DNA of 64,000 nucleotides. Origin: JAJACP01 sp964350245 (lineage in GTDB: Bacteria > Chlamydiota > Chlamydiia > Chlamydiales > JAAKFR01). The notes under the pieces were generated by a model. That model did no database searches, was not told where the DNA came from, and saw only the letters and a program-made list of their open reading frames with translations. The position numbers were made by a program, and so were the translations under genes. The stretch spans positions 1-64,000 of the forward strand of contig CAYGJC010000009.1 of the NCBI GenBank assembly GCA_964350245.1. The letters are read 5' to 3'. Shown here piece after piece: positions 8,443 to 16,052 of this stretch; within the stretch, counting starts at the first letter, position 1, and each line of letters opens with the position of its first letter.

Positions 8443-10338
8443 TTATGTTTTCTCCGCATACTTGTGAAAAGTAAAGTGGGCCATTACCTGCTGCAAAATT
8501 TTCTCAGGAGTGAGCCCTACTTCTTGTAATAACTCTTTATACCCCCCTTGTTCAACAAAAGTTTCAGGAATGCCAAAATTCAGTGTTTCCACCTGACCAA
8601 AATTATGCCGCATCAAAAATTCATTGATCTCTGAGCCAAGCCCCCCTTTTAAGGAGTGCTCTTCAATCGTAATGATGCGGTTATGGGTCAGTAAAAGTTT
8701 GCTAAAAAGGTCGGTATCCAAGGGTTTTACAAAGATCGGATCGACAACTGTTGCATGAATTCCTCTTTGCTCCAGCTGGGCACGGACGTTCAGAGCTGTT
8801 TCACAATGATGTCCAAGCGCTACAATCAAGAGGTCATCTCCTTGGGCTAGCACCTCTCCTTTTCCAAGGGGGCGGGGGCGTAAAGGGGTTTCTGAAACAT
8901 CAGTAGGGAGATTGGGATAGCGGATCGCAGTCGGTTTTTTCCAACTGAAAGCCGATTCTAAAAGCTCTTTGAGCAGTTGACCGTTGCGCGGTTGGCAAAT
9001 CACCATACCGGGCATGGCGCGGAGGAAACTGATCTCATAAATACCGTGGTGAGTCGAGCCATCGGCAGCAGAAAGTCCTCCTCTATCAACAGCAAAGACG
9101 ACGGGGATTTCTTGTAGACAGACGTCTTGGAAAAGATTGTCCAAAGCGCGTTGAAAAAAGGTAGCATAAATGGAACAGACAACGTTTAAATCGCCTGTTT
9201 TGCCCAGCCCGCCTGCAAAGGTAACGGCATGACCTTCTGCGATGCCCACATCAAAAAAACGATCGGGGAAATGGTCGTAAAAAGGATCGAGGCAAGAACC
9301 GAGTGACATCGCCGGTGTGACAACCGTTAGGCGGGGGTCTTTTTTACCCATCTCGACCATCTGTTTGCCAAAAATTTTGGGAAACGTGGGCTTTTTAGAC
9401 GTAGTGGGGTGGAACTCACACGTTTTAGGATCAAAGGGCTTAGCTCCATGATAGGCAGTAGGATCCTGCTCGGCCCTCTCAACTCCTTGTCCCTTTTTAG
9501 TAAAGACGTGCACAATAATGGGCATAGAGAGATCTTTAACGGCTTGAAAAACAGCGAGCAGCTTCTTGATGTCATGTCCATCAATAGGTCCAATATAGGA
9601 AAGACCAAATTGCTCAAAAAAAGGAGCAGAACTGACGAGATTTTTTACCGATTCGGTCAATTTCACTCCTTGCTTAGCAAGCGAGGTGCCGCAAATGGGG
9701 ATTTTGGAAACAAGCGTTTCAAGTTCCCGTTTCCAGCGACTAGTTGTGGGATTACTCAGTAAGCGGCTGAGAATGTTTGTGATACCTCCGACATTTTTGG
9801 AGATAGACATCTCGTTGTCGTTGAGAATCATCACAAAGCGACTCAAATCGCGGGGGATATTGTTGAGGGCCTCCAATGAGAGCCCACAAGTGAGAGTGGC
9901 ATCGCCGATAACGGGAATAATATGGCGCTCTTTTTGGGCCAGATCGCGCGCTTGGGCCATTCCCAGACCTAAAGAAAGCGCTGTACCGGCATGACCGGCG
10001 TAAAAGTGGTCGTGTTCCGACTCTTTGGGGTGAGCAAAACCGCTTAGTCCGCCTCCTTTTCGAATCTTGTCAAACCGGTCGTCATTTCTTCCGGTGAGGA
10101 GCTTGTGTGTATACGTTTGGTGACTCACATCAAAAATAAAGGCGTCATCAGGCGAGTGAAAAACATAGTGAAGGGCTAAAGAGAGCTCCACACTTCCCAT
10201 ATTAGAGGCCAGATGGCCCCCATTGACGGAAAGAACGCGCACGATGCGGTCGCGAATTTCTTGAGCAAGCTCTTTTAAATCGGGGATGGAGAGGCGTTTT
10301 AAGTCGGCCGGCGACTGGATTTTGTCGAGATGGGTCAC
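8443..10338 (-). CDS. dxs: 1-deoxy-D-xylulose-5-phosphate synthase
   Basis: The 631-residue protein is a full-length DXS, which condenses pyruvate and glyceraldehyde 3-phosphate using thiamine diphosphate as the first step of the MEP isoprenoid pathway. Visible hallmarks are GGHLASNMGSVELSLALHYV, LNDNEMSISKNVGG, the transketolase central domain with DRGGLSAADGSTHHG, and the C-terminal domain with EEHSLKGGLGSEINEFL. The thiamine-binding GDG motif reads GDA here (VIGDATLTCGLSLEALNN). The start overlaps the end of xseB by four bases. The rest of the active-site framework is intact, so activity is likely. Confidence 0.95.
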   Translation of the reverse strand: MTHLDKIQSPADLKRLSIPDLKELAQEIRDRIVRVLSVNGGHLASNMGSVELSLALHYVFHSPDDAFIFDVSHQTYTHKLLTGRNDDRFDKIRKGGGLSGFAHPKESEHDHFYAGHAGTALSLGLGMAQARDLAQKERHIIPVIGDATLTCGLSLEALNNIPRDLSRFVMILNDNEMSISKNVGGITNILSRLLSNPTTSRWKRELETLVSKIPICGTSLAKQGVKLTESVKNLVSSAPFFEQFGLSYIGPIDGHDIKKLLAVFQAVKDLSMPIIVHVFTKKGQGVERAEQDPTAYHGAKPFDPKTCEFHPTTSKKPTFPKIFGKQMVEMGKKDPRLTVVTPAMSLGSCLDPFYDHFPDRFFDVGIAEGHAVTFAGGLGKTGDLNVVCSIYATFFQRALDNLFQDVCLQEIPVVFAVDRGGLSAADGSTHHGIYEISFLRAMPGMVICQPRNGQLLKELLESAFSWKKPTAIRYPNLPTDVSETPLRPRPLGKGEVLAQGDDLLIVALGHHCETALNVRAQLEQRGIHATVVDPIFVKPLDTDLFSKLLLTHNRIITIEEHSLKGGLGSEINEFLMRHNFGQVETLNFGIPETFVEQGGYKELLQEVGLTPEKILQQVMAHFTFHKYAEKT

Positions 10339-10595
10339 GAGTCCTCATGCGGTTCAAAGGGAGCTGTTTTCGGTTGTGCGTTTTCATCTAACTCAAGAGA
10401 ACCATCTCTCTTTTTTATCAGAGCTTCAATTTTCTGCTCCACTGCAGTCAAACGGGCGCCACATCGACCAATCAATTGATCGGCCTCTTCATAGAGTTTC
10501 AAGGAATCATCCAAAGAAACATTTCCCGAATTCATCCGCTCTAAAATTGCCTCTAAGCGGGCAAATGCCTGTTCAAAATTGATGTCAGTTGCCAT
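10335..10595 (-). CDS. xseB: Exodeoxyribonuclease VII small subunit
   Basis: The 86-residue acidic helical protein has the XseB pattern (FEQAFARLEAILERMNSG, then SLKLYEEADQLIGRC). It forms exonuclease VII with XseA, a processive single-strand DNase used in repair. The gene starts 11 bases inside the end of xseA and overlaps dxs by four bases, so all three are coupled. The same xseA-xseB-dxs order is, from memory, found in Chlamydia. Confidence 0.93.
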   Translation of the reverse strand: MATDINFEQAFARLEAILERMNSGNVSLDDSLKLYEEADQLIGRCGARLTAVEQKIEALIKKRDGSLELDENAQPKTAPFEPHEDS

Positions 10596-11919
10596 CTTCT
10601 ACCCTCAAAGTTGCTTTGCCGTCGCTGAGCAGCGCCTCAATTTTTTTTCCTGGAGTCAATTCTTGAGCTGATACTATAACGGAACTCTCATTTAAGGCAA
10701 AGAGGATGGAATAGCCTCTTTTTAATACGTTTTTGGGATCCAATGCTTTTAGTTGTTGGATTATCTCTTTTAGTTGTCGTTTGTTCATAACAAGCGTATT
10801 TTGTATCGATTGATCAAGTCGCTTCTTTTGTTGGTCGAGTTTTTGCCGAAATGCATTTAACTGATTGGTGGGTTTAAGCGCACGGGCTTCTTTTTCTCTT
10901 CCTGCTAGAAGATAGCGTCTCTTTGCCACTTGTTGCTGCACGAGGGTATCCATCCGTGTTTTAATCTCATCTAGACGTTGCAGGGGGCCACTAATAAGGG
11001 CATATGAGGAGGCAAACAGAGGATGGCGGGCATAACCATTGAGCTGAATCCGCCTTTGTTTCACCTGATGGAGGAGAGTAGAGCTTAAGTGCTGTCGCAT
11101 TTTAGCCAAATAGGCCAGTCGCTCTTGCTTTTCGGCTGTGACGATTTCAGCGGCAGCAGAGGGTGTGGGGGCTCTCACATCGGCGACAAAATCGGCAAGG
11201 GTCACATCTGTTTCGTGCCCAACGGCTGACACAATGGGAATGCGACTTTCAAAAATGGCTTTTGCCACGATCTCTTCGTTAAAGGGCCAAAGATCCTCCA
11301 AGCTACCTCCGCCCCTTCCGACGATGAGTACATCGCATAGGTTGTAAGCGTTCATTTGGTCAATTGCCTCGGCGATCTCGTAGGCAGCCTCACTTCCTTG
11401 AACCCGCACGGGGTTGAGTACAAGTTGAAAACCGGCGTATCGTCGAGAAAGAACATGGATGATATCGCGGATTACGGCACCAGTGGGGCTGGTCACAACA
11501 CCAATTTTTTGAGGAAACGGGGGCAAAGCTTTTTTTTTATCACGATCGAACCAACCGCGCAGCTCCAGCTTTTTTTTGAGTTGCTCCAGGCGTACCAAAA
11601 GTTCGCCCACACCCTGGTATTCCAGAGAACGGGCAATAATCTGGTATTTTCCGTGAGGGGGATAAACAGAAATGGCTCCTTTAATCACCACTCGATCGCC
11701 TTCTTTAGGTAGACGAGATAACACTTTTTTGACATAGAAAAAAACAGCTGGAATTTTGGCTCCTGCATCTTTTAGATCAAAGTAGAGATGCCCACTTGAG
11801 TGGAGCTTGCAGTTGGTGATTTCCCCTTCAACCGTGAGTTTGGCAAAGCGCGATTCAAGTTGGTTTTTGATCGCTGCTGTCAGTTGAGAAACAGTGATAA
11901 CAGTTGACGTTGTGCTCAT
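10585..11919 (-). CDS. xseA: Exodeoxyribonuclease VII large subunit
   Basis: The 444-residue protein has an N-terminal OB-fold (LTVEGEITNCKLHSSGHLYF) and the catalytic domain with GVVTSPTGAVIRDI, VGRGGGSLEDLWPFNEE and SAVGHETDVTLADFVADVRAPTPSAAAE. These are the strongest signatures of XseA. A long coiled-coil region with many Gln and Lys follows. It hydrolyses single-stranded DNA from both ends together with XseB. It heads the minus-strand unit; only 41 bases separate it from the divergent tpiA, so both promoters must share that gap. Confidence 0.96.
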   Translation of the reverse strand: MSTTSTVITVSQLTAAIKNQLESRFAKLTVEGEITNCKLHSSGHLYFDLKDAGAKIPAVFFYVKKVLSRLPKEGDRVVIKGAISVYPPHGKYQIIARSLEYQGVGELLVRLEQLKKKLELRGWFDRDKKKALPPFPQKIGVVTSPTGAVIRDIIHVLSRRYAGFQLVLNPVRVQGSEAAYEIAEAIDQMNAYNLCDVLIVGRGGGSLEDLWPFNEEIVAKAIFESRIPIVSAVGHETDVTLADFVADVRAPTPSAAAEIVTAEKQERLAYLAKMRQHLSSTLLHQVKQRRIQLNGYARHPLFASSYALISGPLQRLDEIKTRMDTLVQQQVAKRRYLLAGREKEARALKPTNQLNAFRQKLDQQKKRLDQSIQNTLVMNKRQLKEIIQQLKALDPKNVLKRGYSILFALNESSVIVSAQELTPGKKIEALLSDGKATLRVEDGN

Positions 11920-11960
11920 AGCTATGGTATCAATGTGGATCGTTTAAAAGAAAAACAGTT

Positions 11961-12746
11961 ATGCCTCGCAAGTCGAAAAAATCTTCTCGCCCTACTGTGA
12001 TCGCCGGCAATTGGAAAATGTATAAAACAATTGATGAGGCGAAAACCTTTGTTGAGAGCTTAGCACCCCTGATCGGCAAGAGTCAAGCGACCGTTTATCT
12101 AGCGGTGCCGTTTACAGCCCTTGCGCCCACCGCTCAATTGGTGAAAAAACGGGAAGCGCCTCTTTTGATTGGCGCGCAAAATATGAACGATGCCTCTGAA
12201 GGGGCTTTTACCGGTGAAATTGCAGCCCGGATGCTTATCGATGCGGGTGCCCGCTTTGTGATTCTTGGTCATTCGGAGCGGCGTCAACTTTTTCATGAGT
12301 CGAGTCCCTTTATCAATAAAAAAGTAAAAAGAGCGCTTCAAGAGGGGATTCAACCCATTGTATGTATCGGCGAAACCCTCCATCAACGGGAGGAGGGAGA
12401 GACAGAGACTGTATTAAAGGAGCAGCTTTTATCCTCCCTAGAGGGAGTATCTGCTGAGGATCTTTCCCGACTGATTGTGGCCTATGAGCCGATTTGGGCA
12501 ATTGGAACAGGGAAAGTGGCCCGTCCTAAGGATGCTGAGAGTGCACATGCGTTCATACGTGGTGTTGTTGCGGAAAACTGGGGCAAAGAGAGAGCCGAGC
12601 AGCTCGTTATTCAGTATGGAGGATCGGTCAAACCGGAAAATGCTTCTGAGCTGCTTGCTCAGTCCAATGTCGATGGTCTATTAGTGGGAGGAGCCTCTCT
12701 TTCTGCTGAGAGTTTTAGTAATATAATCAATGGTTCACTAACATGA
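11961..12746 (+). CDS. tpiA: Triose-phosphate isomerase
   Basis: The 261-residue protein is a complete TIM barrel: VIAGNWKMYK at about 13-22, the electrophilic His in LGHSERR, the catalytic Glu in AYEPIWAIGTG, and the phosphate-binding YGGSVKPENA. A ten-residue basic N-terminal extension precedes the usual start and could mean that initiation is at a later codon. It interconverts the two triose phosphates in glycolysis. Its last codons overlap secG by four bases, so it heads a tpiA-secG-def unit. Confidence 0.96.
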   Translation: MPRKSKKSSRPTVIAGNWKMYKTIDEAKTFVESLAPLIGKSQATVYLAVPFTALAPTAQLVKKREAPLLIGAQNMNDASEGAFTGEIAARMLIDAGARFVILGHSERRQLFHESSPFINKKVKRALQEGIQPIVCIGETLHQREEGETETVLKEQLLSSLEGVSAEDLSRLIVAYEPIWAIGTGKVARPKDAESAHAFIRGVVAENWGKERAEQLVIQYGGSVKPENASELLAQSNVDGLLVGGASLSAESFSNIINGSLT

Positions 12747-13030
12747 CAGCTGTCTATTATTTGTTTCTTTTTCTATTTCTTTTTGTTTCAGTCGTTCTCT
12801 GTTTCGTTATTCTGATTCAAGAGAGTAAGAGTTCAGGGCTTGGTGCCTCTTTCGGGGGAGACTCCGGGGATTCTCTTTTTGGAACCTCTACTCCTGAAGT
12901 ACTCAAAAAGATCACAGCCTGGTTGGCCGTGATTTTTTTGGGGGGATGTGTGATTCTTTCTCTTTGGACAGGAGCAATGGGACGGGCAAAATCCAAGCAG
13001 GGAGTCACAACGGAGATCATTGAGAAGTGA
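12743..13030 (+). CDS. secG: Preprotein translocase subunit SecG
   Basis: The 95-residue protein has the SecG layout: one N-terminal membrane helix, the motif ILIQESKSSGLGASFGG with a Gly/Ser-rich stretch ending FGTSTPEVLKKIT, then a second membrane helix. SecG is the accessory subunit of the SecYEG channel. It overlaps tpiA by four bases (ATGA) and shares GTGA with def at its end, which indicates translational coupling on both sides. Confidence 0.92.
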   Translation: MTAVYYLFLFLFLFVSVVLCFVILIQESKSSGLGASFGGDSGDSLFGTSTPEVLKKITAWLAVIFLGGCVILSLWTGAMGRAKSKQGVTTEIIEK

Positions 13031-13557
13031 AGCTCCCTCTGCGCTATTATGGTGATCCTGTTCTACGCCAGAAAGCAGAGCCGATTGAGGAGATCACCGA
13101 TGAGATCCGTCAGCTTGCCCACGATATGATTGAAACCATGCTCGCGCTCAATGGGATTGGTCTGGCTGCCCCGCAAGTGGGGCGGATGGTTCGTCTTTAT
13201 GTTTCCAATGTTGACTACGAGGATGAGGATGGCGAGCTCCACCTTTGTGAGCCTCTTGTCTATATCAATCCTGTGCTTTCCAATCCCAGTGACTTCCTCG
13301 ATGAGCGGAGCGAGGGGTGTCTTTCAATTCCCCAGCTGCACGCACCGGTTGTGCGTCCCCATTCTATTGAGGTAGAGGCACAAGACCTTGAGGGCAACGT
13401 TTTCAAAAGAGTGTGCGAGGGGTATTTAGCCCGCAATATGATGCATGAAAATGATCATCTTAATGGCGTTCTGTTTGTCGATCGGATCAAAGGCAAGCGC
13501 CGCACACAGTTAGAGCCCGAGCTGCGCCGCATCAAGCAGTATTACTTTAAAAAGTAA
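13027..13557 (+). CDS. def: Peptide deformylase
   Basis: The 176-residue protein has the three metal-site motifs of deformylases in order: GIGLAAPQVG, EGCLSIP and HENDH. It removes the formyl group from the N-terminal methionine of new proteins. The start is a GTG at 13027, overlapping the secG stop as GTGA. No ATG lies near enough to begin the conserved LRYYGDPVLR segment, which supports the GTG. The third motif reads MMHENDHLNG where HEIDH or HEMDH is usual; both histidines and the glutamate are intact. Confidence 0.95.
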   Translation: MKLPLRYYGDPVLRQKAEPIEEITDEIRQLAHDMIETMLALNGIGLAAPQVGRMVRLYVSNVDYEDEDGELHLCEPLVYINPVLSNPSDFLDERSEGCLSIPQLHAPVVRPHSIEVEAQDLEGNVFKRVCEGYLARNMMHENDHLNGVLFVDRIKGKRRTQLEPELRRIKQYYFKK

Positions 13558-13652
13558 CATCTGTTTGTTGGTCTTTACCATTCTGATTCAGAAAGATAGT
13601 TTTCAATTAGAGGCCTTTCTCCAGTCCACGCTAATAGATTCATTGTATAAGG

Positions 13653-13697
13653 TTTCCCATGAAAAATGGGAGGCGTCCTCCCATTTTTCATGGGAAA
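13653..13697. repeat. Perfect 21-bp inverted repeat between convergent genes
   Basis: Bases 13653-13673 are the exact reverse complement of 13677-13697, leaving a three-base loop (CGT). The hairpin lies in the 130-base space between def (plus) and the Rsm22-like gene (minus). Its right end overlaps the last codons of the latter, whose stop is at 13688-13690. There is no long T run on either side, so it is not a textbook terminator. A bidirectional terminator, an mRNA 3'-end stabiliser or a protein-binding site are all possible. Confidence 0.8.
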
Positions 13698-14575
13698 GAG
13701 TCGCCCCACTTGGCTTTGCGGGCCACTTTATAGAGCTCTTTCTGCCGCTTAGAGACCGTTCGCTTCTCAATACCGGTTAACGTGCATAGCTCCATGTTGA
13801 CATGCCCCGACCTCTTTTGAGGAGTAGAGATCAGGCGTGGCTTCTCAGGGTTTAAAGGCTCTTTGGTCACAATCACGTAGCTATACTTTTCATCCTCGTA
13901 AGGCAAAGAGGCTTCTTTTGCGTGCCGATGCATCTCAGAGCGATTGACACGTACAGAGAAATGGCACCAGGCGGGATGAGGACAGCGCAGTGAGTGTGGG
14001 CAAGGCGCCGCTACATGCCCACCAAGAGCAATCAGCTGATCCCGTGCCTTCAATACATTCTGAAAGCCATGCGGCGTGCCCGGCTCGATAATGACGATGC
14101 CTTTCACAGCAGCCCATAGGGGTCCGAAGTCAAAATGGGAAAGCTCTCCATAACTGTATCCGAAAACGGCTAGATCATGGGCTGAGTAGGAGGGAATCTT
14201 TTCCATATCTCCTAGCGTGTAGGCAGAACATCCTAACTGTTTTCCTAAGTCTATAAAAGTGGGCTCACGCTCAATGCACGTGGCGCGCATCTCTCCCCAT
14301 AGCTGATTAGCTGCAAACCAAGCTGTTCCCGGACCCGATCCCATGTCTAGTAAAGAGGAGGGAAGGAAAGGAGTCTGGGATAAAACAGTAAAAATAGAGG
14401 CATAAGTAGCTGGAAAACGAACAGTTAGATATGTAAGAAGAGAGTTTGGATGAGTGAGAGACCCACCTTCTCTATAGAGGTGTGTGATGGCAGATGAATA
14501 TTCTATAAGATCTTGCGATTGAATACGTTTAGTTAGTTGGTCAATCGAGTGCTGGAGATTAGGAGGCAAAAACAT
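13688..14575 (-). CDS. Rsm22/METTL17-like ribosomal small-subunit methyltransferase
   Basis: The 295-residue protein has a SAM-binding core (LLDMGSGPGTAWFAANQLW) followed by the Rsm22 cysteine cluster: CPHSLRCPHPAWCHFSVR supplies three cysteines and a fourth lies in GHVNMELCTL near the C-terminus. In METTL17 four such cysteines bind an iron-sulfur cluster, and the family acts in small ribosomal subunit assembly. I chose the ATG at 14573-14575 (MFLPPNL); longer frames would run into the divergent gene. Only 13 bases separate it from the start codon of the HD-GYP gene. Its last codons form part of the long inverted repeat. Confidence 0.78.
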   Translation of the reverse strand: MFLPPNLQHSIDQLTKRIQSQDLIEYSSAITHLYREGGSLTHPNSLLTYLTVRFPATYASIFTVLSQTPFLPSSLLDMGSGPGTAWFAANQLWGEMRATCIEREPTFIDLGKQLGCSAYTLGDMEKIPSYSAHDLAVFGYSYGELSHFDFGPLWAAVKGIVIIEPGTPHGFQNVLKARDQLIALGGHVAAPCPHSLRCPHPAWCHFSVRVNRSEMHRHAKEASLPYEDEKYSYVIVTKEPLNPEKPRLISTPQKRSGHVNMELCTLTGIEKRTVSKRQKELYKVARKAKWGDSFP

Positions 14576-14588
14576 TAAAATAAGTGTT

Positions 14589-16052
14589 ATGGAGTGTAAT
14601 GCCGCCATTTTACAACAGCTCAATGAAATAGGAATAGCACTTTCAAAAGAGCAGTCGATTCCTGTGCTGCACAAGCAGATTTTGCAGAGGGCAAAGGAGC
14701 TGACACATGCAGATGGGGGAACTCTGTATTCAGTTGTGGATGAGAAGTGGCTCCGTTTTGAAATTGTGCTTTCTGATTCTTTTAGTCCCACCCCTTTTCC
14801 TGATCTCCCACTGTTTTTAGAAGATGGACGTCCCAATGAGACCTTGATGGTTGCCTATGCGGTCCACCACAAGAAGACCGTCCAAGTGAAGGATGCCTAC
14901 CAAGAGGCTGGATTTGATTTTTCAGGTACAAGAAATTTTGATCAGCGTACCGGATACCGCACGCGAGCGGTGCTGACCATTCCAATGCAAGATCATGAAG
15001 GGAAGGTAATCGCTGTTTTGCAGCTGATCAACCCGCTTGAGGGAGAATTTTTGGAGCCAGATATCCAATTGGCCGAGTCGCTCGCATCTCAAGCAGGAAT
15101 CGCGCTCAACAAGCAGCTTCTCATTTTGAGTTTACGCACGCTTTTTGAGTCACTGATTCGCGTGATCACAGAAGCCATTGATGCCAAATCACCCTCTACC
15201 GGTCATCACAGCAAACGCGTGCCTATTATTGCGGAGCTACTTGCACGTGCACTCGATGTGCCTTTCACTGAAGCTGAACTGTATGAACTACGTATTGCTT
15301 CATTGTTGCATGATTGTGGCAAGATCACCACGCCTGACTATATTGTCGAGAAAAAGACGAAGTTAGAAACACTTTTTGATCGCATGCATCTGATCAAAGC
15401 GCGCTTTTCTGCATGTATTGAGCAAGAAAAAAACCAGTGGATACAAACACACTATCCTGAAGTGTATCAAGAGCTGGAAAAGACTTTTGCTTCAAAAGAG
15501 AAAGCGCATGCGGATGATCTCTCTTTCATTCAGCGGTGTAACCAAGGAACAGAGCCGATCACACAAGAAGCTGCAGAGAAATTGCAACAGATCGCCTCAG
15601 CGCACTTGTTGACCCCAGATGAGTTGGAAAATCTTCTGATTGTGAACGGGAATCTAACTCCTAAAGAGATCGAGATCATGCGTCAGCATGTGGTGATGAG
15701 CTACCGCATGCTCTCACAACTTCCCTTTCCAAGCGAGCTTCAATCTGTTCCTGAAATTGCCGCCTCACATCACGAGCGGATGGACGGCAAAGGGTATCCA
15801 CGCGGACTTAAAGGGGACGAGATGTCGATTCAAGCGCGGATTTTAGCCATTGCGGATGTCTTCGAGGCACTCTCTTCACCCGACCGCTCCTATCGAAAAC
15901 CGGCTCCTTTATCAAACGTATTTAAGATCATGCAAGAGATGGTAGATGAAGGACATCTCGATCCTAAGCTCGTTGAAATTTTTCTGAAGAAAAAAGTCTA
16001 CCTTCCGTATGCTGAGCGGTATCTAATGCCCGAGCAGCTCGATGTCGACTAA
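14589..16052 (+). CDS. GAF and HD-GYP domain protein, likely cyclic-dinucleotide phosphodiesterase
   Basis: The 487-residue protein has a GAF sensor domain at about residues 10-185 and an HD-GYP domain at about 195-470. The HD pair is His241-Asp242 in LLHDCGKITTPDY, and the GYP triad is at 402-404 in HHERMDGKGYPRGLKG. HD-GYP enzymes hydrolyse cyclic di-GMP. About 95 extra, largely helical and charged residues sit between the HD pair and the segment LTPKEIEIMRQHV, interrupting a part that is normally continuous. No GGDEF cyclase is visible in this window. The stop overlaps the start of the P-type ATPase gene by 11 bases. Confidence 0.85.
   Translation: MECNAAILQQLNEIGIALSKEQSIPVLHKQILQRAKELTHADGGTLYSVVDEKWLRFEIVLSDSFSPTPFPDLPLFLEDGRPNETLMVAYAVHHKKTVQVKDAYQEAGFDFSGTRNFDQRTGYRTRAVLTIPMQDHEGKVIAVLQLINPLEGEFLEPDIQLAESLASQAGIALNKQLLILSLRTLFESLIRVITEAIDAKSPSTGHHSKRVPIIAELLARALDVPFTEAELYELRIASLLHDCGKITTPDYIVEKKTKLETLFDRMHLIKARFSACIEQEKNQWIQTHYPEVYQELEKTFASKEKAHADDLSFIQRCNQGTEPITQEAAEKLQQIASAHLLTPDELENLLIVNGNLTPKEIEIMRQHVVMSYRMLSQLPFPSELQSVPEIAASHHERMDGKGYPRGLKGDEMSIQARILAIADVFEALSSPDRSYRKPAPLSNVFKIMQEMVDEGHLDPKLVEIFLKKKVYLPYAERYLMPEQLDVD

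Noticed and set aside
13565..13780. Plus-strand open frame of about 70 codons across the 21-bp inverted repeat
   Set aside because: It starts in the def 3' gap without a ribosome site, runs through the hairpin and into the antisense of the Rsm22-like gene. It has no protein-like pattern.
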